Assembly: GCA_905221605.1 (NCBI GenBank)
Contig: CAJNDS010001313.1
Span: 310,728-374,727 of the forward strand
DNA: 64,000 bases
Source of the DNA: Symbiodinium natans
Lineage: Eukaryota; Sar; Dinophyceae; Suessiales; Symbiodiniaceae
Direction: 5' to 3'
Shown: piece by piece, positions 21,128-33,199 of the stretch
How the letters are laid out: each line of letters starts with the position of its first letter
Position numbering within the stretch: position 1 is the stretch's first letter
Position numbers and translations under genes: made by a program
Notes under the pieces: generated by a model
What the model was told of the DNA's origin: nothing
Seen by the model: the letters and a program-made list of their open reading frames with translations, nothing else
Database searches by the model: none

Positions 21128-24100
21128 GTGCCGCAGATCGAATGGATCGACAACATAGTGGAGGCACCAGCTTGCAATGAACGCTGAGTCACGATCCCCG
21201 AACTCTTGGGAGGGCCTCTTTGCACTCTCCCTCCTTTACTTTTGTTGTGTTTTGTCTCCTGATTTCCTTCTGTTCACTGTGGGATTCGAGCCCGAGGCAT
21301 TCCAAAACCTTCAAACCCCAAAAAGGCGAAACGCAACAGCCTCGGAACGCTCTAGGCCCCAAACCAAAAAGCATAAAAAGCCCTAATTTCTGAGAGCTTC
21401 AAGGCCTTGAGCCCGCGCTCCTAGCGTTCTTAGGCTTTTCGGGCTGCAGGATTCACTGTAACGTGAACCTTTAATGAATGCCCCGAAACTCTCCAAAGTC
21501 TAGATGCCCTTGAAACTCTAAACATCAAACCGCGCACAGCAGTCCAAATCTTCAATTCGTGCAATAAGGGTTGACCCTAAAGTCCTCTCCAAAGATCTTG
21601 GCAGGTTCCCGTTCAGAAGGTGGTTGAGGCCCGGGTTGTGTCTGTAGATGCACAAGTTGTGCGTTTCGGAGCAAGCCAGTCATGTGACGAGTCACGTGTG
21701 ATGTGGTCCACCCATGGAGCATGGGACGACTCCTGACGACTCCTGACGATTGCTTGACTTGTATCTTCTTTGGAGAGGTGCCTCAGCCGATGGTGGTCCA
21801 GAAGGAGGTTGAGGTGCCGATCGTGGAATACGTGGATCAGGCCGAGAAGTGGCAAAAACCCCCAAGTCGTGACATGATGGCACATAGAGCAACCTCAGGA
21901 AGTTGAGCTCCCCCAAGTAGCCCATCGCCACGTTCCCATGATCAACGTTGGACACTCAGGAGCCGTTTAAGAGCCTTTTCGAAGCGCTTCGAAGCCATGG
22001 CATGCCCCGAAGCTGAGGTCATCCAGAAGACCGTGGAGGTGCCGCAGATCGAATATGTGGACAACGTGGTGGAGGCAGGACCAGCTGCATCAAGCCATCA
22101 AGCTGCGAGCCGTGGCCCGAGTCACAAATCAGGATGGCCAGGAGTTGCCAGGAGCGTTCAGGAACTAGGCCCTAGGCAAGACATGGCAAGCGGCCACTAC
22201 CAGGAAGCTTTCCACCACCTTGCCCGCCAAGTCCAGCTGTCCCCACCTGCCGGCTTATGGCGCCTACCCTGCGGGATGCCAAACTCAAGTTGACAGGCTC
22301 ACTTCGAAAGCACTAGAAAATTCGTGCATTTTCAGAACCTTCCATCTCCCCACTCCAAGTTGCATGATTTTGCATGAGGGGCATGCGTGTGGGCGCATGT
22401 GCTGGCCTGCAAATTACATCGGGCACTGGCTGCTAGAACTGCGAACGCTCGGGTGTTGGTTGGGCTTGATGAAAATCTGGAATGTATGGCTTAGTGGCTT
22501 AGTGTTCCTAAGCCGCCTGCCCTTATTGTCTCTGTGCATATGATCTGCCCTGACCTCGAACTTTGAGATTGGCTCATTATGGCTCAACTTCAGATGTTGC
22601 AGCATTGCCAAGGAGCTGTCTTGCAAAGACATATCCTAAAACGACGGCAATATCGGCAATATAAGTCATGAGCAGTTGTCCCCACCCCTGGGCAAAATGA
22701 TTGCAGCAGTGTGCTGTTACTTGGAGCAGTGCCAGGTGCCCGTCCAGAAGCAGGTGATGATTCCGCATATCCAAACGATCCAGAAGCAGGTGGAGGTGCC
22801 GCAGATGGAGTACGTCGACGAGGAGGTGGAGGCGAGGGAAGCCCGTGCCAGAGCAGTTCCGAACGAGTCTACAAAAGCCACAAGACTCCCTCAACATTCT
22901 CTAGACGCACTGCAATGTTTCGAAGGTGCCCGTGCAAAAGTACCGACATGTGCCCCAGGCGGGAAGCTTCGGATTGGACATTCAGTTTCAAGTCTAGATC
23001 GATCTTCAAGGTGAGCGAAGAGCAAGCGAACCCCACACTTGAAGGGTAGCGCTGGCAGGTGGCTGTCAAGCAGCACACCATCGAAGTGCCTCAGGTGGAG
23101 TTTATCGACGAGGCACGTCATGATGATTCATGATGCCTCAGGAGTCTTAAAATCACTGCATGTTCATGATGCATTGGCAATTTGTTGGAAGCTGGCAGGA
23201 AGTCGAGGTTCCAACCCAAAAGCAAGTGCATGTCCCAGTTGTCAGCACAAGCCAGCCGCCGGCCTGCAAGCAGAAGGTGCTCGTAGCATGTTGATTAGTT
23301 CAGAGTGTGGAACTGGTGTACTTAGGAGTCCATCGTAGCCTGGGTTCCGATGTAGTCAAGACAACAAGGAGAGCTGTCGAGATCCCGCAGATTGAGTACG
23401 TGGATCGACACGTCCACATTCCCATTCAGAAGGCGAGCGGCAACCTCAGCGACATGAACGCTGCAGTGCGCATGTGACGGATACATTCCTCTTTTGCTGT
23501 TCGATGACGATGATGATGACGATGATGATGACGATGATGCTGATGATGACGAAGAAGAAGATGATGATGATGCTGATGCGAGACTTGTGATTCAGGATCT
23601 GAGGTCTTAGGAGATCTTTTGTAGTGTCGCTGTCGGTTTTTCTTAAGTTATGCGCAGATGTTCCGAATTGCTCCCTGGGAAGTGATGTGCTGCCAGTATA
23701 TCTCAGCACAAGTCACTGAGCACCAAGGGCATGTCGGCGTGCAGAGCCAAGTGGAGAGGGCTGTCGAGGCGTGGATCGGGTACCTGTTAGAAGGCAGCCT
23801 TTCGCAAATTCCACGCTGTGCCTGGCTGGCGGCATTGCTGCAACACATGCCTTTGCAAATTTGAGCAGGTCTCCGTGGTTGAGACTCTGGAAAAAGCCAG
23901 TGCCCAAGAGATGCCAGAAGCTAGCTTGGTCTTTCGTTTCAATCCCCTCGGGCCAGCAACAGCAAGGACGGAATTGTAATGACGTCTCGCGACTTCCTCG
24001 CTCCCTTCCCCCCCTTCGCTTCCCTCACCTTTCACCCCTCCTCCACCAGCATAAAGGGTCGATTCAAGCTCTGCCGCAAATTGAGCATGCGCGATTCAAG

Positions 24101-26182
24101 CACCTGCGATCACCCGCGATTCATGCGCAAGGGTGGTGCGAGCACTGGCGATTCGAGCACACATGCGGTTCGAGCACTGGGCGAAACACACCTCCATTTT
24201 GTCTCCCCTTTAAATCCGGCTTGGTGTTTGCGCCCCCCCTCTTGACTCCCTTTGGTGTCTTCTGGGCGCCCTTCTTGTTTCTTGGAGCCTCTTGGAGACC
24301 CGGATCGGTGGACGCCCGTCTTGTCTCCCCTCCTTCTTGTCTTTCGTTTGGACGCCCCTTTTGTCTTCCTTAGTCTCGCTTCCCTCTCCTCTCCTGTCTT
24401 CCTTCTTGTTTCATCTGGCGCCCCTTTCGAATCAGAGCCTGATCGGCTGACTCACCTTTTGGCGCCTCCCTCTTCTGAACCAGATCGGTGGACGTTCCCC
24501 TTTTTGTTTGCCTTTTTTGGAACCAGAGCCGAATCGGTGGACTTGCCCCCCCTTGTTCGTCTACCCTCTTGGCCATTTCTTGTCTTGCCTTTTGTCTGCC
24601 TCCTCGTCCTTTTATTGAACCAAAGCTGGATCGGTGTATGCGCCCTCCCCCCCCTCTTGTCTCTTCTGTTCTATATCGCCCAAGCTTTTGGCCCTCACCT
24701 CGAACTCTGGGCACTGGGGTTTTGGCTGGGACGAGTTAGAGTTGAGGTTTACGTTCTCCCACTTTCCCCCGTTTGTCGAGTCTGGTGTATCTCTTTTTTA
24801 GTGTTGGTTTTCGTTTTTGGGGTCTACAACACCTCCCCCCGTCGCCTCATAAGCCTCAAGGTTTCCTTCCCCCCCCCAGCTTTGTTCACTCTTCATCTCT
24901 TTTTCGGATTAATTAAGAACATTCGCACTCACCATCTCCTTGCCTGCACTCATCTTCAACAAGGTTTTCCGCCTCTTTTGTTTTAACAGCTAGGGCCAAA
25001 CCAGGTACGGAAAGCTGCGAGCTATGGTCGTAGACTTGCTGTCTTTGGAGGGGCGGGTCTCGAGAGAGAGTTCCAAGAAACTTATCTGACAGTCTGACAG
25101 TATGAGTATGGCTCAGTCGCAACCTCTGGCAGGCATTTGAACTGGTTCACCGTCCCTTGCGTTCAGGGTCTTGATGGTTCATCTTTTGGTGTGTAGGGTT
25201 TGTAGGTGTCAGGGTTGAGGGTTTATGGTTTGCAGGTGTTTAGCAATCTTGTTCGGTTTAGGGCTTTTAGTGTGTCATGGTTTGGCTTCAGCGAGCTGCG
25301 CTCTTGGGGTAGCTTTGGTTGGCTCCCGCTTGCCCCTCAAGTCATATTTGATTACTCTGCACTCGCCTTCTCGTTCTGCTCTGCCTCCCGCCCCAAGTTC
25401 GCCTCCACTCACGTCGTCATCGTCACCGTCATCATCATCGTTCCTATAACAGGACCCACCAAAGGCAACAGCACCAGCCAACACCTGCAAGACAAATCCA
25501 GCTGCATGGGCCCCTTTAGCTTTCGTTTGCCTGGTCTTGCCCGGCAAGTGGCGGGAATGGCGTGTAAACGAGTCCACAGTCGTGCAAAAGAATGTTGACA
25601 CATGTTGGAACATGTTTCCCAAGGTGATCGACGTGCCTGTTATCAAGCAAGTGACTGTGCCAACCACGCAGACCATCGAAAAGATTGTGGAGGCAATGGG
25701 AGAGTCAGGAGTACTGAGACGACTTTGATAGCCCCAAGCAAGCAACACTCAAGTGCCCGTCCCATCCGTGATTGGCAACCGTTCCTGTTGAGAATTGTTG
25801 AGTTTTAATTCGACTCAGTTCACTTGTTCAAGATGCTCTCAGTAGCGCAGGTGCCTTATATCCAGACCGTGGAGAAGATTATCGAGATTCCAGTGGCCGC
25901 GTGTTTGAATACTCGTTACACAGCGGCACATCTACAAAGATTTGTGTGCCCAGGGCGGCGACACACAGACCGGTGTTACCAGAGTGGCGCAGGCGCACGT
26001 TGACCATGGTATGGGCAAGTGGACATGGGTATGGGCAACTCGCAATCGGCAAAGTGTCATGAGGGTCACGATACTGAAAGTACGAGTAAGCGGGCCTTGA
26101 AGCACTCCTCGTTGGAAGCTTTATGCCGCAGGTGCAACTCGAGCCGATTCGACAGAAGCTCGATGAGAACGTGATTCAGCAG
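21128..26182 (+). CDS. Alveolin, second repeat array (VPQIEYVD / VPVQKQV type)
   Basis: A second repeat flavour, consensus VPVQKxVxVPxIExVDxxVEA, typical of dinoflagellate alveolins. Exons: 21128-21170 (VPQIEWIDNIVEAP), 21605-21634 (VPVQKVVEARV), 21778-21840 (VPQPMVVQKEVEVPIVEYVD), about 21921-21950 (HRHVPMINV), 22018-22078 (VIQKTVEVPQIEYVDNVVEA), 22736-22836 (VPVQKQVMIPHIQTIQKQVE...), 22926-22959 (VPVQKYRHVPQ), 23059-23117 (VAVKQHTIEVPQVEFIDEA), 23199-23256 (EVEVPTQKQVHVPVVSTSQ), 23356-23432 (RRAVEIPQIEYVDRHVHIPI), 23709-23770 (VTEHQGHVGVQSQVERAVEA), 23869-23915 (VSVVETLEKASAQ), 25624-25696 (VIDVPVIKQVTVPTTQTIEK), 25851-25898 (VPYIQTVEKIIEIPVA), 26132-26182 (VQLEPIRQKLDENVIQQ). It may be one protein with the first array or a second, adjacent alveolin gene. 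No stop was identified with certainty. Confidence 0.87.
23505..23580. repeat. GATGAC/GATGAT microsatellite in an alveolin intron
   Basis: Simple triplet repeat of gatgat/gatgac with a short gaagaagaa interruption. Lies between the alveolin exons at 23356 and 23709. Confidence 0.95.
23960..25000. repeat. Pyrimidine-rich block with dispersed GATCGGTGGAC motif
   Basis: About 1 kb of CT-rich sequence in a long alveolin intron. The motif GATCGGTGGACG and close variants occur at about 24303, 24441, 24483, 24531 and 24628, each followed by a pyrimidine run. At 24076-24180 there are also short repeats around gcgattcaagcac / gcgattcgagcac. A 244-codon open frame through the block is hydrophobic and reflects the pyrimidine bias. 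Confidence 0.6.
25140..25290. repeat. Degenerate TTTAGGG-like run
   Basis: Repeated gtgtagggtttgtagg, gggttgagggtttatgg and similar, the G-strand version of the telomere-like blocks elsewhere in the window. Confidence 0.45.
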
Positions 26183-28424
26183 GCGCCACCCGCTCTTTGC
26201 AAACACAAAGGCCTTGTGAAGTGGGTGAAATCAGATTCAGCTTGTGAAGGATGTAGGATGTAAAGGCTGATGCCGGGCAGATGTTGGCAGAAGGCCTGTC
26301 GCTCGTAAGGTTTGGCTTGAAGCCTTGACAGGTTCTGGCCGGACCCCCTTTGCCGGCCGAAATGCTGTCAGCGCAGGACACATTGGCCTTGTACTTGAGA
26401 GTAGATAAACGGTGCATGTTTTCTCTTTACGCGCAATGAGTATGAAGTCCAACTCGGCCTCGGTGGAAGTCTGAAGTGACCGGTAGGACTGAGAGAGCCG
26501 TCAGTGGGAGCCCTGGAGATTTATGGAAGCGTTTAGCTCCCAAGCCTGAGATGGAACTTCCTGATGGAATGCGGAAGCCTTCGAAGCTTGCCTTTGAGTT
26601 TTTTGGTTTTTTTGAGTTTATTCAGGCCTGACGGGCCTGAGCCAGTGCCGCTCGAACGGCGGTCCTCGTGAGCTCTCTCTCGATCAGATCATGGGATCTC
26701 ATTTCCTCAGAGATCCCAGACTTTCAGTTGTCAAACTTGTCAAACCCAGTCCCATCCTGTCCCATAGCTTCAGCTCTGGGTTCCCCATTCGAATTATCCC
26801 AGTTGACACATCACATGCTGCTGCGGCCATGGCACAACACTGTGCTTGAGTAGCTCGGTTCAACTTAGACTGCAGCAGCCCCGCACATGGTTATGTTAAT
26901 GCAGAAGCGTTTGCTGTTGAAGTGGGCATAGGCTGCACCAAGTTTTGCTGGAAGGCTGTGAGGTGGGCGTTATACGCCTCTTCGTGGATGTGTCTATGGG
27001 GGCGTATTTTCCTTGACCTCTTTGGACACCTCCAAGTAAACTAATGCTTTCAGGTGGTGTAGGCCGGTCTGGTGGAGCTATGGGAGCTCAGCCGACGGCC
27101 TGCCTCACTTCGATGCAATGTGTGGAGAAATCCAATCGTTTCTTATCCGAACTTCTCGGTGCTTCGTGCCCAGCCGAGCGTTCGGCGGGACTTAGCAGCT
27201 CGATATGGGTTCTGGCCAGGAGCTGCCCTTTGTTGAGACCGAGACATCACACGGCCCAGCTGTTCAAGTGCACTAGCACTGCCAATGATGTTCGGGAGCT
27301 CGTCCCCGCGAGCTTGGGCACATATGCTTTGCCTTTCTTAAGACAGCGCAAATGCACATACCGTGCTGTTTCGACATGGACGAAATGTGTGCTCGCCCAG
27401 CTACAAGCTTCATGTTCCAGTTGGGTGTTGTTGTACATCTGACTGCAAGCATGTTCAAGCCATTGCCCATGCTTCTGCAGCTCCTTTGGTTTTTTCTTAT
27501 GTGCTTCTCTTATGTTGATCAGGGGGTCAATGACTTACACAGTGCACTTATTGCAAGACTTAAGCATCATCTTCAGATAGCCGGCCTGACCACGTTTGTC
27601 CGTTTTATTTGGTCAATTCTTTGTACCTGGCCATGGCGCCCCAAGATGAGCGTGCCAAGGAGCTGTTTCTCGGCGCGAATCTTTTGATCCCCGAGTCTGT
27701 TTCGACTCCATCGGATGGCCTGTCACTTTTTTCGCGTCTTTCACGCTTTGGCGAGGCTTCTCGAGGCAAAACGCCTTGTCGGGCAACTCAAGGCACACGT
27801 TTTGTGGTGCTCCATCGGCTTTCCACTGTCTAATCTGTCTAGATCCTGAACACGACTGAACTCGACACGGCTCGTGAGAGGCCTTCGAGGCGTTGGCTCC
27901 TGCACAGGAGGCACTCGCGATCTTCCGCGAGCTGGGGGCCTGGGCCTCGAGGTTGTCGTAGTCACTGCGCTGACCCGTGGATTGCAGAGCATGGTAGAAG
28001 TGAAGTCCGGCTTTTTGTTCCGTCTCAATCCAAGAAAGTCAGACAAACTGGGCAGGGCTGCAAACGCATACCTCTTTATATGTACATGTTGCTAGATGTC
28101 ATTGACACTATGCCCTTGTCAAGCCTCATGGATCAGCCCCGGTGCCAGGATCAAGTGGGCATCGCGCAAGCATTGCGAACCTTGCCGTGAATAGTTGGCA
28201 TCGCAGGAATTCGATGTTAAGGCCCTCAAGGCCAGCGTTGTCTCTTGCGTGGTGGCTGGTTGAGGTTCGCCATGTGAGCTTGGTCAAGTAGCGTGGATAC
28301 TCACGGTGACATATGCCTCGACTCTCTGTGCTCCGCGCGTTTTCCTGGCCGCTTCGGCCGCTTCGGCCGCTTCGGCCGCTTCGGCCAAGCGGCCTCTACA
28401 GTAAGGTCCAGTGCTCATAGCGCA
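26183..28424. other. Spacer between the alveolin gene and the next exons
   Basis: No defensible exon. A possible start near 27633 (APQDERAKELFLGAN) has coding-like composition but no splice support. At 28345-28394 a 9-bp GGCCGCTTC unit is repeated five times. Confidence 0.4.
28345..28394. repeat. GGCCGCTTC minisatellite
   Basis: Five near-perfect copies of a 9-bp unit, ending in ggccaagcggcc, which can pair with the repeats. Confidence 0.9.
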
Positions 28425-31400
28425 GATGGAGCGCGGGGAGGTGAAGCCAGAGGAGGCCCTCACGACGGTGAAGGCGCACGTGCCCATTGCCTGCCACTTT
28501 CCTTTGCACAGAGCTCTGACAACTTTCAAGCCCTGGGGCTCTGGGGTTGCCAGAGAGCACTGCAACATGCCGCAACATGCCGCAACATGCCGCAACATGC
28601 CGCAACACTGCCGTGGCTTTGTTCCATTGGACGGCTCGACATCGGAATCGAAGGTCTCAGTTGAACAGCTGTAGAATGTAGAGGTGTGAGATGGTATCAA
28701 TGTAGAGGTGTGATGGGAAAGGGCTTCTTTCAAGCTCCAAAGCAGGAGGAGGCCGCAAAGGTGAAGCGCACTGCTCGGGACGGTCGCCGTGCCGAGGCCA
28801 AGAGTGGTGCATGGGGGGAATGGGTATGGAATGGGTCTGGAATGGGTATGGAATGGGTATGTTGTGATGTCGGTGTTCCTCACCGTCCCTTAGTGACAGC
28901 TATTGTCAGCTCTAGGCTGGTTGCCGTAGGCCTTAGGCCACTTACTTGCCAGCTCAGCAGCTCAAATGAACCATGTGAATATGAAGTTTGAGAGTCTTGA
29001 GAGGCAGCCATGCAAGTGACCCTGGCTGCTGTTCAGCTGGCGAAGGCAGAGGAAGAGCACTCATGGAAGACATGAGGAGCAGATCTAGCCATAGTGTGTG
29101 GCACAACACCGGGTCAACTCAGTTGTAAGTTGAAGCGAATTATGGCACAACTCAGTAAGCAAGAAGCAAGAGTGCAAGACCTTTCCTCTTTCTCATTCTT
29201 CCTTTGACGCACTGCTTCTCGGCGTCGGCTCGAGTGCAAGACCTTTCCTCTCTCTCATGCTCCCCTCCTCTTTCTTACTTGCGAAATCCTTCGAACATCA
29301 CTTGTTGGCGCACTGCCTCTTGGCGGCTCCACCACAAGTCACAAGATGGTGTACGGGCATGTTTCCCGGATATGCTTGCTCACTCATCTTCGTGTTCTGG
29401 ACGGAATGTTTCAGCTCGATGAACTGACAGCATGCCTGGACAAGAGGGCAGATTAGTCGAGATGGGCTCCACATCTCAGTAGCACAAGAATACGACAGCA
29501 GCCACAAGCCGTGCAGCTTCTTTCATACCCCGAAATGTCAAAATGTTTCTTGACATAGCCTTGTCGTGTCAAATGTTTCTTGACCAAGCCTTGTCGTGTC
29601 AAAGCACAGGCTTCAATCGGTTTGGGGTCTGCGCTAGTATAATTCGTTCTTAGTAGGAGTGAGGTGCTTGCAGCAGCGAATACTCTCTGTGCTATTTGGG
29701 CTTGGTTTGCGGCAAGCGCAAGCACAGAACAACACACTTGGTTGTCGGTTACTTCAGTTTATTCAGCTGCTTCTCTTTGCAGAGTCGCGTCGCCAGGCCG
29801 AGCCTGTGAAGGCAGTGCTTGCTGCTGCAGACGCGGAAGCCTATTTCCAGCGCGAGGAGGCCTGGAACCACCCTGTCATCCCAGATTCCTCAGACCTTGC
29901 ACCGGCTGACTCGCAAAAGCGATGAAAACGAACAAGGACTATCCTGCTCTGGCAGATGTTCTACTGGAGGCACGATATGCACCAGAAAAGGATGTGCCGA
30001 AACAGCTGTGCCTGTCTACAGAGTCTACAACACGTCTGTCCTTCCGGTCGTTGCAATCAGTACACATATGTACACATTGAAGTTCTGTGAGGTTGTGGCC
30101 CCCGCCCACCTCCAGCGAGGTGATGGCCAAAAGGCTTGGGGTAAGGTGAAGATGTGCAGATATGCGAGCTCATGTGAGAGATATCACGAAGGCATACGAA
30201 GGCTTTAGGCGGTTTTGTCTGGGAAGCTGTGGGCTATGGATGCTGATACGGGGAGGGGGCCCTGCCGTGTTTTTTGCTGCCATGTACAGCCGAAGTTTAC
30301 CTCTGAAATTCCAAAGTAATGTCTGTCCTTAGAAATTAGAAATTTTCGAAGGCTCGAAGTTGACATGACATATTAGTGACATCTCGTGACGTTTATCCGG
30401 GGACATGGGGCCAATTCTGATTATATCAATATGGCGTGGGGGTGAGAAGGGTCTAGCGCTCAGCGACTGCGTGCGGTCGTGTTTGGGCTAACTTTTATTG
30501 GCTTCGGCCTGCCCCTCAAGTGGAGAGATGAACGGAGAGAGGAGACGGAGACGATGCGATGCAATGCAATGCGTCAATACGAACCTGAGCTAACCTGCAG
30601 GCCATGGATGCTGCAAATCTCGTCCTTGACGTCGCTCAGAAGGTAAAGGATCCAGAGGCAGGAGACATGGAGATGTGGCTGTTGTTTATTGGTTGCAGTG
30701 CCCTGCCCGCCTTGACAAACGGGGCATGGACTCACAACGGTGCGAAGAATATTCCGAATTCGCCTTTGTTGGGGGCGGCGGGCGCCGTCGAGATTCAACG
30801 AGACCAAAGCAGGCTCTGCAAAAGCTGCAGAGCCTGCCGCCCCTGAGGGGTCGCCTAGCAAGCTCTTGCTCAGAAACCGCCAAGAGAGGGTTTCTTTGCC
30901 TTCTGTGGCTTCCCGCTGATACCTGCCGCGAACTCGAACTGTCTGCGCAAAAATCGGCCTGTTCCACGAAGCGCTTGCATGTTAGAACAAGGATAGACAC
31001 CGCCCCAGCTTGAGAATAGAAGGCCTTGAGAGAGATTTCTGGGCCGTGAGCATGAGCCCCAAGCTTTTGAGAACCTCAGCAAAGCACAGAGAATGTTGCG
31101 AGTCTTCCGACAAATTTTCCAGCAGAGCTTAGGCCCGGAAGAGCTCTTGCAGAGAGCCCTGTCAAAGAGCCAACTGATGCAAGCTAATGTGAGCCGGCAA
31201 GCTGGCCAATGGATGTCAGGTAGAGGCCCGCGCCTGGAGTCTGGTGGCAGCTGGCCGTTTCGCAACTTCCGCAGAGGACGCTGCAGAGGCAGCGAGTCCG
31301 AACATGTGCAAAAAGGCAGAATTAACTACGGCTTTCTCGTCCTCTGGGGATTGGAAATGGGGGGGGTCGCAGACTTCCGGTTGCAGGCATTTTGGCAGCA

Positions 31401-33185
31401 AAACCACGCGCACAGGATTGTGACAGTCTCTTCACGCTCTTTGTCTCGTAGTGTCTCCGATACTGATTTTTTTCATCCCTGTCCTGCAGGCTGCTCGGAA
31501 GGCCCTGGACCTCTTCCGAAACCGGAACAGCCCTGTTGGTGAAGCACAGATGCAGCTGACCTGCAGAAAGTTGTTGTTGGCCTTGGATCCTGACGGTGGT
31601 AGCACGACTCTTTGTTCCAGTTTGAGACTGTGCAGCGACTGATGATGGTGCGGTTGATATGACACATTCACGTTCAGGCGTGCATAGAAATTGCAGGCTT
31701 ATTGAGTTGGCGCGCGGTCAGCTTTCGCGGCAGGAGAGGTCAACGCTGCAGTAGCGCAGCATGGCGATTGCACGTGGGCTACATGATTAGCTGGCAACAG
31801 CAAAGCTCACGAACTGAGTTGAGCGTTGAATGTGCTGAGAGTGGCATGGAGCAGCCCTCGCCTTCAACACCATGTTAGTTGGAAGCATCGAGCCACGACC
31901 ACGAAAGGGAGAACTTAGCCCTATGAGGACTCCTTGGCTGCCTTAGCATCAGCGAGAGAGGCGGAAGCTGTGCTGAGAGCCTTGTTGAGGTGTCGCTCGT
32001 CTTTTGTTTGTTGGTTCAAAGGTCACATCTTGTAAGAAGCCAAATATTGAACAAACTGTGGCAGATGAACTTCAGATCAAGGGCTTCTATATGCTAGCCT
32101 GTCGAAAATTGAACCTTCATTGTCCCGAGGGCTGCTTGCCATCTCTTGCGAAATGGGTTCTGGTGGTTTGCATGGTGCACGGGCGACATCATCAGCATTC
32201 ACACGCTGATATGTCAAACAAGTCGGTTCTCGAATCCCGTCGATGGAGCCAGCAGCTCAGAACGCCCCTTCTCAATTGACTACAAGCTGCTACGAGATGT
32301 ATTAGTTAGTATCACTTCTACTAGCATGCTTTGTGGGACTGAGCCACGGGCAATCCCGTTGCGCCCGTTAGGACGGGGACATGCCTGAGGCAGCTCTGCA
32401 CTTCTCTTTTGAAATGCTTCAGGCGCTGAAGGTGGCCCGAGAAGCCGGCAGTTGGGCACAGGCTGCGTCCCGAGATTTGGAACAGCTCTGGGATTGCTGT
32501 TGCAATTTCTGGGGCAATTTCTCTGCAATTGCCGGCAATTGCTGGCAAATACTCCACACGACAAAGCACACGTTTGCAAAAGATGCTAAAGGACCTGAGA
32601 CCTGTAGATTGTTGTTGGAACTTGTTGGAATTTGTTGGATGGACTCTGCGCTGCAATTTGACCGCATTGGCTTTGCATCTGAACTTGAATCCCCCAAGGC
32701 CGGGAAAGCTACCGAAGCCATTGTGGAAGTGGATTGCTCGAGATCAGCTGCAGCTTCGTACACACTCTTGTAGGTGTTTTAGGGCAGGTTCTCGTGCGGG
32801 TGTGAAATGACCTCTGCAGCATCTGCCAGCCAACTGGTTAGTAAAAGACGTGTGAGAGCGTGAAAGCCAGGATGGGGCGATTGCCATGAACAAACATGTT
32901 TCAGCGTAGTTGAGTAGGACCGCCAGGAGTTTGCTTCATGAGCACGAGAGTCTGTGACGGGTGCTGCAACCGAGGCGCAGCTTCAAGCTGGCCAGCCGAA
33001 GTCTGCTCATGAAGAGGCTTGGTGTCTCAGGAGATCACGCTCTGCATTTTTTCGCAATGAGGATAATGAGGAGAGAAGCGTCTGCTTTGCTGGGCTTTGC
33101 TGGGCTTTGCCTTTCGCAGAGCCTCAACTCTCCCTGCTGAGGCAGAGGAGCAGCTCAAGTTGGTGCCTCAGGGCCCAGCCCAAAA
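28425..33185 (+). CDS. Unidentified Ala/Glu/Lys-rich helical protein(s), scattered exons
   Basis: A series of short + strand exons after AG, all predicted helical and rich in Ala, Glu, Lys and Arg. 28425-28472 MERGEVKPEEALTTVK (GC donor); 28746-28803 EEAAKVKRTARDGRRAEAK; about 29008-29060 AMQVTLAAVQLAKAEEEHS; 29783 onward SRRQAEPVKAVLAAADAEAY; 30601-30642 AMDAANLVLDVAQK (gtaaag donor); 30793 onward FNETKAGSAKAAEPAAPEGS; 31093-31200 LRVFRQIFQQSLGPEELLQR; 31490-31541 AARKALDLFRNRNSPV; 31947-31988 ASAREAEAVLRALL; 32423-32490 ALKVAREAGSWAQAASRDLE; about 33122-33185 RASTLPAEAEEQLKLVPQ. The recurring A(L)xxAREA-type stretches could be a helical repeat, but I recognise no family. Whether this is one gene or several is unknown. 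Confidence 0.45.
28560..28612. repeat. GCAACATGCC minisatellite
   Basis: Five tandem copies of a 10-bp unit, the last slightly changed (gcaacactgcc). Confidence 0.93.
28807..28862. repeat. GGAATGGGTATG repeat
   Basis: Four to five copies of a 12-bp unit (ggaatgggtatg / ggaatgggtctg), directly after the exon ending near 28803. Confidence 0.9.
29541..29600. repeat. 30-bp direct repeat, two copies
   Basis: aaatgtttcttgaca... is followed immediately by a second 30-bp copy differing at two positions. Just upstream, 29171-29310 holds another loose direct repeat around gtgcaagacctttcctct. Confidence 0.9.
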
Positions 33186-33199
33186 GCATTCCCGCTGAG

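Noticed and set aside
22572-22592. attatggctcaac, resembling the 3' part of the spliced leader
   Set aside because: The CCGTAGCC half is missing and there is a mismatch; chance similarity.
24252-24986. 244-codon hydrophobic open frame with EPDRW repeats
   Set aside because: Caused by the pyrimidine-rich composition and the GATCGGTGGAC repeats; no start context, no domain, and it lies in an alveolin intron.
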